Shown one piece after another: positions 43,985 to 53,543 of a DNA stretch of 64,000 bases. The first letter of the stretch is position 1; every line of letters starts with the position of its first letter. A program made the translations under genes and the position numbers. Origin of the DNA: an uncultured Clostridium sp. (GTDB taxonomy: Bacteria > Bacillota > Clostridia > TANB77 > CAG-465). The stretch spans positions 1 to 64,000 of the forward strand of contig CANAIR010000006.1 in assembly GCA_947361355.1 (NCBI GenBank). The letters run 5' to 3'. Below the pieces are notes generated by a model, which was not told the DNA's origin, did no database searches, and was given only the letters and a program-made list of their open reading frames with translations.

Positions 43985-44500
43985 TCAAAAAAATTTATTT
44001 ATCATATCTTTTATATTTTGTATAAATCTTTCAAACCAGCTCATTTGACTATTTACTTCAACAGAATTCATAGCCTTTGATGTATCTATATATATAGTTT
44101 GATTTTTATCAGGCTTTTGCATTCCAAGTTTTTGTTTTGCATAAGCTTCAACTTTTGAAAGTTCTGTATTTTGTTCAACTTCTATTTGTTTATTTAATAA
44201 ATTTGCCTCAACCGCTGCAAGTTCACTCTTTAAATTTTGAGCTAACAAATTTTTTTCACTTATAACATTATATCTATAAGTTATAAGCATCCCCATAGTA
44301 AAACTGCATAATATAAACATAACAATTTTAACATTTTTCTTTGCTTTTGCTTTTGCATCTATTTTTAATTTATTCTTCCCATATCTTCTATTTGCATCAG
44401 CTTTTCTTTTTATTTTTACATATTCTTTTTCATTTTTATTAATCTTCCTTGCTGATGATCCTTCATCATAGAAGCTTTCATAAGATTTTAATGCTGGCAT
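43985..44500 (-). CDS. ftsL: FtsL-type septum protein
   Basis: About 171 residues: a basic, tyrosine- and lysine-rich cytoplasmic half, one transmembrane helix (about 55-75), then a leucine-zipper coiled coil (KSELAAVEANLLNKQIEVEQ) and the VEAYAKQKLGMQKPD..QTIYID segment typical of FtsL/DivIC. It binds FtsQ and the septal synthase. The start at 44500 is eight bases after AGGAG; the GTG at 44509 overlaps that site. Confidence 0.8.
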   Translation of the reverse strand: MPALKSYESFYDEGSSARKINKNEKEYVKIKRKADANRRYGKNKLKIDAKAKAKKNVKIVMFILCSFTMGMLITYRYNVISEKNLLAQNLKSELAAVEANLLNKQIEVEQNTELSKVEAYAKQKLGMQKPDKNQTIYIDTSKAMNSVEVNSQMSWFERFIQNIKDMINKFF

Positions 44501-44542
44501 TAATTTCACTCCTAAAAATATACAATTTTACCTTTTTACAAT

Positions 44543-45481
44543 CTATTTTACTATTCTTTCAAACACTCTTAGTTTTGCACTTCTTGCTCTTGGATTTTCC
44601 TTTAATTCTTCTTCATTTGAAATTATAGGTTTTTTATTTACTATTTTTCCATAAGACTTAAAATTACAAACACATATTGGAAAATCTTTAGGGCATATAC
44701 ATTTCCCCATCATTTCTTCATACGTATGTTTTACAATTTTATCTTCTAAAGAATGAAAAGTTATTATAGCAAGTCTTCCGCCATTATTTAGTGCTAATAT
44801 ACAATCCTTTACGCCTTGCTTTAATCTACTCAATTCCTCATTTACTTCAATTCTTATAGCTTGAAATACTCTTTTAGCTGGATGCTGTTTTTCGCTTAAT
44901 GCTTTTTTAGGCATTGCTTGCTTTATAACATCAACTAATTCAAATGTAGTTTCAATATATTTCTTTTGCCTTTTTTCTATAATTTTTTTTGCAATACTTT
45001 TTGAGTACCTTTCTTCTCCATATTCAAAAAATATTTTTACTAATCTTTCTTCTTCATATTCATTTACGACATTAAAGGCAGATAATTTATCTTCTCTATT
45101 CATTCTCATATCAAGTGGTGCATCTTTCATATAACTAAAACCTCTACTTGCTTCATCTAATTGGTATGATGACACTCCAAGATCAAGTAATATTCCATCT
45201 ACTCCATTAATTGATAAATTATTTAAAATATTTAAGATATTTGTATGATTATCATGTATAGCATAAAAATTTTTAAACTCTTTTAGACGCTCATTTGCTA
45301 CTTTTAAGGCATCTTTATCTCTATCAATTCCAATTAGTTTTCCTGTCCCATTTAGTGCTTTTAATATTTCATATGAGTGTCCTGCACCTCCAAGAGTTCC
45401 ATCTACAAATATTTTTCCATTTTCTATATTTAAATTTTCTATGCACTCATTAAGTAACACAGATTTATGATTAAACTCCAT
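44543..45481 (-). CDS. rsmH: 16S rRNA m4C1402 methyltransferase
   Basis: SAM-dependent methylase of the ribosomal decoding centre. The 312 residues show HKSVLLNECI, FVDGTLGGAGHS, GIDRDKDAL, LDLGVSSYQLDEASRGFSY (split by the loop), ALNNGGRLAIITFHSLEDK and the C-terminal NPRARSAKLRVFE. Normal length, second gene of the dcw cluster. Confidence 0.97.
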   Translation of the reverse strand: MEFNHKSVLLNECIENLNIENGKIFVDGTLGGAGHSYEILKALNGTGKLIGIDRDKDALKVANERLKEFKNFYAIHDNHTNILNILNNLSINGVDGILLDLGVSSYQLDEASRGFSYMKDAPLDMRMNREDKLSAFNVVNEYEEERLVKIFFEYGEERYSKSIAKKIIEKRQKKYIETTFELVDVIKQAMPKKALSEKQHPAKRVFQAIRIEVNEELSRLKQGVKDCILALNNGGRLAIITFHSLEDKIVKHTYEEMMGKCICPKDFPICVCNFKSYGKIVNKKPIISNEEELKENPRARSAKLRVFERIVK

Positions 45482-45640
45482 ATTTTCTCCATCTTTATTT
45501 CATATTTATAACTTTAATCTTTTGTTCATTTTTATTTTTTCTTTTGTTTTTTATTTTTCATTTTTTCTTTTGTTTTAATTACTATCATTTGTTTTATTAA
45601 CATTTTTTCTTGTGTAATTTAAAATCTTTTGTATATATAT

Positions 45641-46072
45641 CTAAATGCCTAAATTAGACATTTGATTAGCTAATTCTTCTACATCCATATTATCAGGTGA
45701 TGTATAACCTTCCCATTTTGCTTTATCCCAAATTTCAACTCTTGTTGCTACTCCAATTATACAAAGTTCCTTTGTAAGTCCAGCGTACTCTCGTAAATTT
45801 TGTGGTATATTTATTCTTCCTTGCTTATCCACTTCACATTCTGTTGCACCAGCAAAGAAAAATCTTACAAAGTTTCTAGCATTTACATTAGTCATAGGTA
45901 AAGTTTTTAATTTTTCTTCAAATGTTTGCCATTCTTGTTTAGAATAAGCAAATAGGCAATTGTCAAGACCTTTAGTTACTATAAAAGTTTGTCCTAAGTC
46001 TTCCCTAAATTTTGACGGAACACTTACTCTTCCCTTTGTATCTAAGTTATGACTATATTCACCTAACAACAT
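45641..46072 (-). CDS. mraZ: MraZ transcriptional regulator
   Basis: A 143-residue AbrB-like DNA-binding protein that forms rings and controls the dcw operon, including its own gene. Two MraZ repeats are clear: [15 protein letters not shown] and [16 protein letters not shown]. Direct repeats matching its binding sites lie just before the start codon. Confidence 0.96.
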   Translation of the reverse strand: MLLGEYSHNLDTKGRVSVPSKFREDLGQTFIVTKGLDNCLFAYSKQEWQTFEEKLKTLPMTNVNARNFVRFFFAGATECEVDKQGRINIPQNLREYAGLTKELCIIGVATRVEIWDKAKWEGYTSPDNMDVEELANQMSNLGI

Positions 46073-46085
46073 TCGAATCTCACCT

Positions 46086-46125
46086 CACTTTATACCACTT
46101 CATACCACTTTATACCACTTTGATA
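46086..46125 (-). promoter_or_regulatory. MraZ operator: four 10-base direct repeats
   Basis: On the minus strand AAAGTGGTAT is repeated at exact 10-base spacing (three full copies and a fourth as AAAGTGAGGT) between the -10 box and the mraZ ribosome site. This matches the AAAGTG-type MraZ box array known from mollicutes and indicates autoregulation. Confidence 0.85.
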
Positions 46126-46127
46126 TA

Positions 46128-46156
46128 ATTTTAGTATATATTTTGAAAAAAAGCAA
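46128..46156 (-). promoter_or_regulatory. promoter of the mraZ-dcw operon
   Basis: TTGCTT, a 17-base spacer and TAAAAT on the minus strand, directly upstream of the MraZ boxes. Confidence 0.6.
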
Positions 46157-46202
46157 GCATTTTTAAGTATTTTTTTTAAATTTATATAAATTTAAATGTT
46201 AC

Positions 46203-46242
46203 AAAAAAAGAAATCTCACAATATGTGAAATTTCTTTTTATT
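46203..46242 (-). terminator. terminator of the gene at 46249
   Basis: AAAAAGAAATxTCACA and its complement with a T-run on the minus strand. Confidence 0.75.
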
Positions 46243-46248
46243 AAATAA

Positions 46249-46902
46249 TCATATCAATATATTTGAAACACTACAAATTTGTGCTACAAATATAGCTAAA
46301 ATAAATACTCTAATAAAAACAGATTTATCATAATCTCCATTTTTTATACTTTTATAAATATTTAATAAATTTGTAATATAAGTTAATAAATTTATAATGA
46401 ATACAAAAATAAATCCATTCATTATATTTACATATTTGTATATTAAAAAGATCTCAATTGCTACAATTACTATTACTGGAACTAGTATATCTTTAATCTT
46501 TAAGCAAAACATTAAAATAACAATAATAGCCAAAATAACAATAAAAGAACATACTATTTTTTGTTCTAATCTAAATTTACAAAAAGCAATATTAACAAAT
46601 CCACTTGATATTATAAGAATTAAAAAATAAATTATGCTCTTAATAAACCCTTTATTTTTATCAAGTAAACCCCAAATAATAAAAAGACAAATATAAAAAA
46701 CAAGTAAAGATATGAATATTATTATATCTAAATCACTATTATGATTTTTTATTCTAATTGGTAATAACATAGCCATAAAACATATAAAAAGCATTTCAAA
46801 TAAAAGTTTCATAAAAAAATTAAAAGCAATTTTTCTTCTTTGAATAGTTTCGACTACATTTTTTTGTTCTTTTCTTAAAGTTTCAATTTTTTTATTGCTC
46901 AT
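46249..46902 (-). CDS. polytopic membrane protein of unknown function
   Basis: A 217-residue protein with a basic N-terminal helix and about seven hydrophobic segments. It contains no conserved polar motif that I recognise. AGGAG site. It lies between the PBP gene at 47039 and mraZ with terminators on both sides, so it is probably its own transcript. Confidence 0.55.
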   Translation of the reverse strand: MSNKKIETLRKEQKNVVETIQRRKIAFNFFMKLLFEMLFICFMAMLLPIRIKNHNSDLDIIIFISLLVFYICLFIIWGLLDKNKGFIKSIIYFLILIISSGFVNIAFCKFRLEQKIVCSFIVILAIIVILMFCLKIKDILVPVIVIVAIEIFLIYKYVNIMNGFIFVFIINLLTYITNLLNIYKSIKNGDYDKSVFIRVFILAIFVAQICSVSNILI

Positions 46903-46989
46903 AATTATCTCCTTTTTTAGTAATTATACTCAAAATCTAATATTTACGTATACATATTATAACACTATATTATATAAATTTCAACAAAA

Positions 46990-47027
46990 AATAAAGAAAC
47001 CACAAAAGATATGATTTCTTTATTTAA
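46990..47027 (-). terminator. terminator of the PBP gene at 47039
   Basis: AAAGAAA arms with additional pairing (ATCATAT) and a T-rich end, 12 bases after the stop. Confidence 0.6.
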
Positions 47028-47038
47028 TAATTCTAAAT

Positions 47039-49054
47039 TTAATTTTGTTCAAATATTGCTTTTATCTTTGTAAATAAAGATGAAGTTGCAGTAACATTTT
47101 TTGTTCCTTCTCTCATTCCTACTACTAAAAGGGATTTATCTTTTGAAATAGCATTTAGCCAACTTAGTTCTTCACCTTCTGATTCTTTATCTTTTTTTAA
47201 TTCAGCAGTTCCAGTTTTTGCCGCTATTTGTACCCCTTTTATTTTTAAATTACTAGCTGTACCATTTGGAGATTCAACAACTTGAACCAAATCTTGAAAA
47301 ATAATATCTGCTGCTTCTTTTGAAAACGCTTCTTTAATATGATATTTTTTCTCTGCATTTTCATCATATTCCAAAATTGGAAGCAACATATTTCCTTCAT
47401 TTACAAATGCAGAATATACAGATGCCATAAATATAGGATTAACCAATAATTTTCCTTGTCCATAACCTGTATCTGCAAGTCCAATTTCCGAATCAAATTT
47501 TCCATCATCTGAGTACGTAGATTTAGCAATATTTAGTTCAAAATCAATTGCTTTGTTAAAACCTATCTTATCTAAACTCTCAGCATATAGTTTTGCACCA
47601 ATATCCAAAGTTGCTTTTGCAAAATAAATATTATCAGAGTTTATGAGAGCATTTTTCATATTTGCAGGTTGACTGTATTCTCTTAAAGTAGTTATTTTGT
47701 AATCTCCCCAACTATCATCTTTTTTATAGCTTAAACCACTATGACCAAAATCTTTATTTGGATCAACTTTATTTGTAGTAATTCCAATAGCACCTGTTAC
47801 AGGTTTAAATGTTGAACCTGGGCACCAAGTAGATAAAAATCTATTGTATAATGGCTTTGATTCACTTTCATTTAACTCATTCCATTTTTTGTTTGATATA
47901 CCAAGTGCAAAATCATTTGAATCATAAGATGGAGTGCTTACCATAGATAGCATTTCACCTGTATCTGGATTCATAACCACAAAAAAGCCTTTAATATCTT
48001 TTGCATTTTCATATATTTTCTTTTGTAAATTTGAATCAATCGTAATTATAACATCTTCTCCATCTTTTAATTCTTGTCTTGCTATTATCTCCTTTTTATT
48101 TCCTTTTTCATCTTCAATATATATTTCTACTCCATCTACTCCTTTTAGTCTCTTTTCATATTGTTTTTCTAATCCTATTTTTCCAATTATACTACTTTGT
48201 GTATAACCCTCATTTTTGTGTTCCTCTAATTCTTCACTACTTATATTTTGTACATAACCTAAAATATGTGACATACATTCACCAAAAGGATATACTCTTG
48301 ATTCAACTGATATTACTTTTATTCCCTTAACTTCTAGTGCTTTATCAATTACTTCATCGTCTTTTTGTACTTTTTTTAATTGAACAAAAGTATCATCTTT
48401 TACATATGATGCACTGAGTAATTTTTTTATACTTTCTTCACTCATCTCTAGTATTTCTGCTATTTTTTTTATATCATCTTCATTTTCCTTATTCATTTTT
48501 CCTGGAACAAATCCAATTGCACTAACTTGTCCCTTCCCTGCTAGCATATTATTATTTCTATCATATATATTTCCTCTTGTAGAAGCCAAAGTTTTTATTC
48601 GTACTTTATCCTCATCCATAAGTTTTGGATGTATAATATTTGAACTCCATACTATTTTATATTTTCCTTCTTCCTTAACTAAATTAGCTGTATTTGAAAA
48701 AGAAACTTCTCCACCTGATGTTTGTAAAATGCTATCATACTTTACAACTATATTATTTTCAATTTTTTCAACAGATGTAATATTTATACTTATATCAGAT
48801 AGATCCATACCCGCATATATATTCTTATTTCTTGTTAAAAACTCATCTTTTGAATACTTTTCTTTACTTTTACTATCTAACATATCATACATCTTATCAT
48901 AATTTTCTGATTTTATATATGACATATATGTATTCACAGCAACTCTTTGACTTTTTTTATCTTCCCTGCTTATTATAACTAAGGTTACAGCTATACAGAC
49001 TATAACTGCTAAAACTAATAATATTGATAGTATTATCATTGTCTTTTTTTTCAT
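47039..49054 (-). CDS. class B penicillin-binding protein with MecA-N/NTF2-like domain
   Basis: Peptidoglycan transpeptidase of the PBP3/PBP2a architecture. About 671 residues: a membrane anchor (about 6-27), an NTF2-like MecA_N domain (about 32-145, AVNTYMSYIKSENYDKMYDM), a dimerisation domain (about 160-320) and a transpeptidase domain with PGSTFKPV, NSDN and KTGTAEL. The start at 49054 has AGGTG six bases upstream. The domain layout is common in Gram-positive housekeeping enzymes, so beta-lactam resistance should not be assumed. A short stretch downstream of the mobile element at 49141 separates it from nifS-type genes. Confidence 0.93.
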   Translation of the reverse strand: MKKKTMIILSILLVLAVIVCIAVTLVIISREDKKSQRVAVNTYMSYIKSENYDKMYDMLDSKSKEKYSKDEFLTRNKNIYAGMDLSDISINITSVEKIENNIVVKYDSILQTSGGEVSFSNTANLVKEEGKYKIVWSSNIIHPKLMDEDKVRIKTLASTRGNIYDRNNNMLAGKGQVSAIGFVPGKMNKENEDDIKKIAEILEMSEESIKKLLSASYVKDDTFVQLKKVQKDDEVIDKALEVKGIKVISVESRVYPFGECMSHILGYVQNISSEELEEHKNEGYTQSSIIGKIGLEKQYEKRLKGVDGVEIYIEDEKGNKKEIIARQELKDGEDVIITIDSNLQKKIYENAKDIKGFFVVMNPDTGEMLSMVSTPSYDSNDFALGISNKKWNELNESESKPLYNRFLSTWCPGSTFKPVTGAIGITTNKVDPNKDFGHSGLSYKKDDSWGDYKITTLREYSQPANMKNALINSDNIYFAKATLDIGAKLYAESLDKIGFNKAIDFELNIAKSTYSDDGKFDSEIGLADTGYGQGKLLVNPIFMASVYSAFVNEGNMLLPILEYDENAEKKYHIKEAFSKEAADIIFQDLVQVVESPNGTASNLKIKGVQIAAKTGTAELKKDKESEGEELSWLNAISKDKSLLVVGMREGTKNVTATSSLFTKIKAIFEQN

Positions 49055-49278
49055 CCTATACACCTATCCTTTAAACAATTATACCCTTTATCGACAAAAA
49101 AATCAATCCAATATATCAACTTTTTACATCCCACTTCCTTAGGGTTGGTTTTGTAAAATAATTTGTATATTAAAAAAATTCTATTATATACTAAACTTAT
49201 CTATAATACACAAAACCTAGCTAAATAAATTTCATTTAACTAGATTTTATTTAATATATATTTAACATTTCTAAACTA

Positions 49279-50130
49279 TTATTTCAATTTTTCTATTTCC
49301 TCTTTAGTTAATTTCGTAATATCTGATATAAGTCCTATACCTAACTTCTTTTTAAGCATTTCCTTTGCTATTTTTATTCTACTTTTCTTTCTCCTGCTCC
49401 AATACCACTTTCATATCCACTGTCATATACATACTGTACTCCTGATTATAATCCTTTTCCTATTTTTACTTTAGCTCTACTATTCTTTGTATCTGTTCAT
49501 CTCCTGTTAAATACTCGTACTCTTCATTTGCCTTTTTTATTTCTTTATTTTTTTCATTGCAATTGATGTCCTTTCTTTATCTTCTCCATCTATAAACGCT
49601 AGCCATTGTAATACTTTATCTTCTGAATTAAATTTTTTCTTTCTATACTTTTCTAGCTTGATAAAATAGAATTTTGCTTTTTCATTACTTCATTTCTTCT
49701 TTTTCTTTTATTATTGTTTTGTTTCTCCTATGTGTTCTTCATATGGAAATATATTTTTGTTTAATATTACTATCACTGGTTTTAACTTACCATATCTTTA
49801 CGCTACTTTTAGTTGTGATGATATTAGTTTACTTGAGTAATATAGTACTCTATCTTTCATATTTTGAAAATAGCACATTTGCATTTCTATATCTACTATA
49901 TCTTTTTCATCTAGTGTTGCTTTTATATCTATTATCCCAATTTTCCACTTACCACATTTTTCGTTAATGACGCATCTTTTATTATTTCTATTTTCTCTAT
50001 TTTTCTTTTTAATAATCCCGATAAAAAATCCTGCAAAAAGGTTTCTTTCCTTTCTTTGAAAGATTTCTTTAAATACTATATCATTTTTACTGATATTTCC
50101 CTGCTTTTTTCATTTCTAGTCTTCATAATA
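49279..50130 (-). pseudogene. Rpn/PD-(D/E)XK-family transposase remnant
   Basis: No single frame is open, but fragments in changing frames follow the family from end to end: VFKEIFQRKE, FLSGLLKRKIEKIEIIKDASL, IIDIKATLDEKDIVDIEMQM (with the D...E-x-Q/K nuclease motif), YFQNMKDRVLYYSSKL, KFNSEDKVLQWLAFIDGED, EEYEYLTGDEQIQRIVELK and the end KLTKEEIEKLK. Several frameshifts and stops show it is dead. The family (recombination-promoting nuclease/putative transposase) is usual for such inverted-repeat elements. Confidence 0.75.
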
Positions 50131-50361
50131 CATTATTTATTTTTATTATTCAATAGGTGTTGATTAAAATACTTTAAAATTTTTCTGATAATTAAATTAT
50201 TATAAAATTTTGACGCAAAATATAATTACGTATTACTTTTTGTTAATACGATTTTACTTATTTGATTAAAATTTTCTTGATTTGTTTTTTGATAAAATCT
50301 TTTTGGTTAAAAACTTTTATTAAACTATATTTTATTAAATTTTAATAGACTAAACTCTATT

Positions 50362-50468
50362 CCCTACGGGTTGCTTTTGTGACATATCTATCTCTAGACT
50401 TCGAGCATACTTATATATATAAGCTACCACTCGCTTAGACTGTGTGCCCCACAGCAAGATTAAAACTT
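50362..50468 (-). ncRNA. candidate structured small RNA of the inverted-repeat element (copy 2)
   Basis: Nearly identical to 23002-23107. The TTGATT-17-TATAAT promoter is at 50475-50503. The CTGTG/CACAG and CGAG/CTCG hairpins are kept. The inner stem of the second is longer here, CTTATATATATAAG against CTTATATTCAAG in copy 1, so the length changes but pairing remains. The CCC-GTA-GGG hairpin differs from copy 1 only in its loop. Confidence 0.5.
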
Positions 50469-50653
50469 GTCTATATTATACCACTCAAAGTGTCTAAAAT
50501 CAAGCCTTTTTTAAAATAATTGGTTGACAAAACACGACATTATTTTGCATATAAAAAAAGCACAGAATCACATATAATCTGTACTTTTTCTATACTAAAA
50601 TACATTTTTTATAAAACCAACCCTTGGGGAGGCTGCTTGATAGCCTAATGTAG

Positions 50654-50692
50654 CAAATAAACACTAATGTTAAATCAATTAGTGTTTATACA
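50654..50692 (-). terminator. hairpin after the cysteine desulfurase gene
   Basis: TAAACACTAAT and ATTAGTGTTTA arms eight bases after the stop codon. The T-run is weak. Confidence 0.55.
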
Positions 50693-50699
50693 TTTTTTA

Positions 50700-51854
50700 T
50701 TATAGCTTTTTTCTTAATTTATTTACTATTGATATTAAAGTATCTGCTATAAATTCTATATCTTCTATAGTATTTGAATCACCAAAGGTAAACCTAAGTG
50801 TTGAATTAGCAATATCTTTATCAAGCCCTATTGCTGTTAATACGTGTGATGGCGTAATAATATTGGAATTACAGGCACTACCACTAGAAGCACATATTCT
50901 TTCCATATCAAGCATTGCAAGTAAAGTTTGTGAGTCTAATCCTTTTATTGATATATTTACATTTCCTGGTAATCTTTTATCTAAATCTCCATTTATTATT
51001 ATATTATCAAGTTCTTTACTTATTTTTTGTAAAAAAATATTTCTAAAATTTAACAACTTACTATTATATTCTTCTACCCTTTTGGGATTAGTAGCAATTT
51101 CAATAGCTTTTGAAAGTCCAACAATGCCAGCAACATTTTCTGTTCCAGCACGTTTTGAAAATTCTTGATGTCCACCATTTATAATCGGATCAAATAGAAT
51201 ATCTCTTTTTATATATGCACACCCTACACCTTTTGGTCCATAAAATTTATGAGCCGATAATGATAATAAATCTATATTTAATTTATGAACATCTATATTT
51301 ATATTTCCCATTGCTTGTACCGCATCTGTATGAAAAAATATTTTATTTTCTTTTGCAATTTCACCTATTTTCTCTATATCCTGTATAGTACCTATTTCAT
51401 TATTTGCAAACATAATTGAAATTAATATTGTTTCTTCTTTTATAGATTTTTTTAATTGTTCTATATCTACAAAACCTTTTTTATCTACATCTAGATATGT
51501 AACTTCAAATCCTTCCCCTTCTAACATTTTACAAGTATTTAATACAGCGAAATGCTCAATTTTACTAGTAATTATATGATTTCCTTTATATTTATATTTT
51601 CTTGCAATTCCTGCTATTATCATATTATCTGCCTCACTACCACCAGATGTAAAATATATTTCGTCACTCCTTGCTCCTATTGCAGTTGCAACCATACACC
51701 TTGCTTTATCAATAGCAGATTTTGATTTTCTACCTATTGAATAAAGTGATGAAGCATTTCCGAAATTTTCTCTAAAATACGGTAACATTTCATTTAATAC
51801 TTCATTTTTTACAAATGTTGTAGCACTATGATCAGCATAATATATTTTATCCAT
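50700..51854 (-). CDS. cysteine desulfurase, NifS/IscS family
   Basis: PLP enzyme that takes sulfur from cysteine for iron-sulfur clusters and tRNA thiolation. The 384 residues show YADHSATTFV, FTSGGSEADNMII, HTDAVQAMG, the PLP lysine in SAHKFYGPKGVG, RAGTENVAG-like RAGTEN, and the active cysteine in SSGSACNS. Normal length. AAGGTG site. No iscU partner is next to it, so it may serve thiolation, for instance with a MnmA encoded elsewhere. Confidence 0.94.
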   Translation of the reverse strand: MDKIYYADHSATTFVKNEVLNEMLPYFRENFGNASSLYSIGRKSKSAIDKARCMVATAIGARSDEIYFTSGGSEADNMIIAGIARKYKYKGNHIITSKIEHFAVLNTCKMLEGEGFEVTYLDVDKKGFVDIEQLKKSIKEETILISIMFANNEIGTIQDIEKIGEIAKENKIFFHTDAVQAMGNINIDVHKLNIDLLSLSAHKFYGPKGVGCAYIKRDILFDPIINGGHQEFSKRAGTENVAGIVGLSKAIEIATNPKRVEEYNSKLLNFRNIFLQKISKELDNIIINGDLDKRLPGNVNISIKGLDSQTLLAMLDMERICASSGSACNSNIITPSHVLTAIGLDKDIANSTLRFTFGDSNTIEDIEFIADTLISIVNKLRKKL

Positions 51855-51902
51855 TTTTTCACCTTCTTTCTATATATATACTATGTTTTTTTAGCATAAT
51901 AT

Positions 51903-51941
51903 GTTAAAAAAGAAAGTAGACTTTACCTACTTTCTTTTACT
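51903..51941 (-). terminator. terminator of the LiaF-like/DUF4097 operon
   Basis: AAAGAAAGTAG and CTACTTTCTTTT arms around a short loop with a T-run. Confidence 0.8.
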
Positions 51942-51975
51942 TTTATAAATATTAAATTAATAATAATAAATTTTA

Positions 51976-52779
51976 TTAGATATTAGAAAAGTTAACATTT
52001 ATACTTCCAACTCCGCCTTCTAATTTTATTTTATTTTCTCCTGTACCATAAGTTGTATCGCTATCTTTATTTATACCATCAATTTTTATACTACCTAATC
52101 CTTTACTTGCTATTATACTATACTCATCCTTTGAATTTTCAAGATACATATTAATACTTCCTACACCACAGTCAATTTTACTATTTCCAGTTATACTTCC
52201 GTTTAAACTTATCTCACCAACTCCAGCATCAAAATCTAAATCATTAAGTACAGATGATGAAATTTCAATTTTACCTGCCCCACCATCAATATCTGCTTTA
52301 TCAAATTTTGAGCCTTCTATTTCAATTTTACCCGCTCCTTGATCTAAATCAATTTTTTTTGCTAATATATTTTCTATTTTTATTTTTCCTGCACTATTTT
52401 CTATATCTAATTCATCTAGTTTAGTATTAAAAGGTACGTATACCACTATATTTCCACCAGAATTATTAAAAAATATTTTATTATGTTCCTCTATTTTTAA
52501 TATTTCATTTTCAACATTACAAGAAAATTTACTTTTCATATTTGTAGCTAATACTTCAAATGAATCTCCTTCTTTAATTGTTATATTTGCAGTAACAGAT
52601 TCTATTTTTATCTTCTTGATGTTTTCATATACTTGATTAAATTCTTTTTTCTCTCTTGTATCAAAATCTAAATCAAATATTGATGTAAATACACTAATAA
52701 TTGCAGTAAATATATTAAATATTATAACTATTGCAAGACAAATTGCAAAAACTTTTATTATTTTTTGCGCTTCATTCAT
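51976..52779 (-). CDS. DUF4097-type beta-helix envelope protein
   Basis: A 267-residue protein with an N-terminal transmembrane helix (about 7-32), then a right-handed beta-solenoid-like domain built of repeated short strands with glycine-rich turns (IENSAGKIKIENI, DLDQGAGKIEIEGS, DIDGGAGKIEISSS, FDAGVGEISLNG, DCGVGSINMYL). This is the DUF4097/DUF2807 putative-adhesin fold. The start codon overlaps the stop of the LiaF-like gene (ATGA), so the two are coupled. Likely part of an envelope-stress response. Confidence 0.85.
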   Translation of the reverse strand: MNEAQKIIKVFAICLAIVIIFNIFTAIISVFTSIFDLDFDTREKKEFNQVYENIKKIKIESVTANITIKEGDSFEVLATNMKSKFSCNVENEILKIEEHNKIFFNNSGGNIVVYVPFNTKLDELDIENSAGKIKIENILAKKIDLDQGAGKIEIEGSKFDKADIDGGAGKIEISSSVLNDLDFDAGVGEISLNGSITGNSKIDCGVGSINMYLENSKDEYSIIASKGLGSIKIDGINKDSDTTYGTGENKIKLEGGVGSINVNFSNI

Positions 52780-53450
52780 TTTATATCAATACCTCCAAAT
52801 AAGCAAAATGCTTCTACATATATTGTTTTTTCATTGTTATTATTATTATTGATTTTATTAGAAACTCCACCAAATATTGGTGTACATTTTACTTTTACAT
52901 TAACATCTGTAGGTAATATAATATCTATGCCTGCAAATATACTACTAGCATTTATAACTGATTCTTTTTCAAAATTTGCATTTCTTAAATCAAGAGTTAT
53001 TCCGCCAAATACAGCATCTAAATTTGCTCCTTTAAATTCTTCTGAGTCTTTACAAACTTTTTGACCTGCAAATGTGGCAACTATATTTTCTAATTCACCT
53101 TTTTTTACACTTTTTACTTTTTCTGTTATACCTGATTTTATTTTTTCACTAAATACCATAGATATTCCAATTGAAACTAATATAAATGGTATAATAAGTT
53201 TGGCTATCATGTCAAATCTTATAACTTCTCTAGTTGCAAGAAGTAATGCCACCCCTATAACCAGACCTATAAGGTTACCTGTTATATTTTCTTTGTCAAA
53301 TAATCCAACAAAACAAGGAATTATAATAATAAAAGTCCACCATCCATCAAAAAAAATGTTTATATTTGTAATTTCTAATGAATTTAATCCTATTATTAAT
53401 CCTATTAATATTAGTACTATCCCAAAAATATATTTTCTTACTTTTCCCAT
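52776..53450 (-). CDS. LiaF-like membrane protein (cell-wall-active antibiotic response)
   Basis: About 224 residues: four hydrophobic helices in the first 120 residues (IFGIVLILIGLIIGLNSL and following), then a DUF2154-type C-terminal beta domain ending IYVEAFCLFGGIDIK, typical of LiaF/YvqF. In Bacillus LiaF holds the LiaRS two-component system silent until envelope stress; no LiaRS genes are in this window. The start at 53450 is chosen because the ATG at 53462 directly abuts AGGAG. Confidence 0.82.
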   Translation of the reverse strand: MGKVRKYIFGIVLILIGLIIGLNSLEITNINIFFDGWWTFIIIIPCFVGLFDKENITGNLIGLVIGVALLLATREVIRFDMIAKLIIPFILVSIGISMVFSEKIKSGITEKVKSVKKGELENIVATFAGQKVCKDSEEFKGANLDAVFGGITLDLRNANFEKESVINASSIFAGIDIILPTDVNVKVKCTPIFGGVSNKINNNNNNEKTIYVEAFCLFGGIDIK

Positions 53451-53543
53451 ATTTTTTTCCATCTCCTAACTATAATTAAAGTATATCACAAATTATTCTA
53501 TTAATCTATATTTTATTACAAATATCTAATTTTTTTCAATTTG

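Larger units (their letters stand above)
49141..50624. mobile_element. terminal-inverted-repeat element with decayed PD-(D/E)XK transposase (copy 2)
   Basis: AGGGTTGGTTTTGTAAAA on the left and ATAAAACCAACCCT on the right bound about 1.48 kb. Inside, from left to right, are a hairpin (about 49208-49250), a decayed Rpn-type nuclease gene (minus strand), an AT-rich region homologous to copy 1, the candidate small RNA with promoter, and an ACAGA/TCTGT hairpin. The right 470 bases match copy 1 at 22615-23263. It occupies the gap between the PBP and cysteine desulfurase genes. Confidence 0.75.

Noticed and set aside
46081-46125. Short direct repeats as a CRISPR array
   Set aside because: The unit is 10 bases with no spacers and lies at the mraZ start, matching MraZ boxes. 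No CRISPR array or cas gene was seen anywhere in the window.
47039-49054. mecA-type beta-lactam resistance gene
   Set aside because: The MecA_N domain is common in housekeeping class B PBPs and no mec regulators are near.
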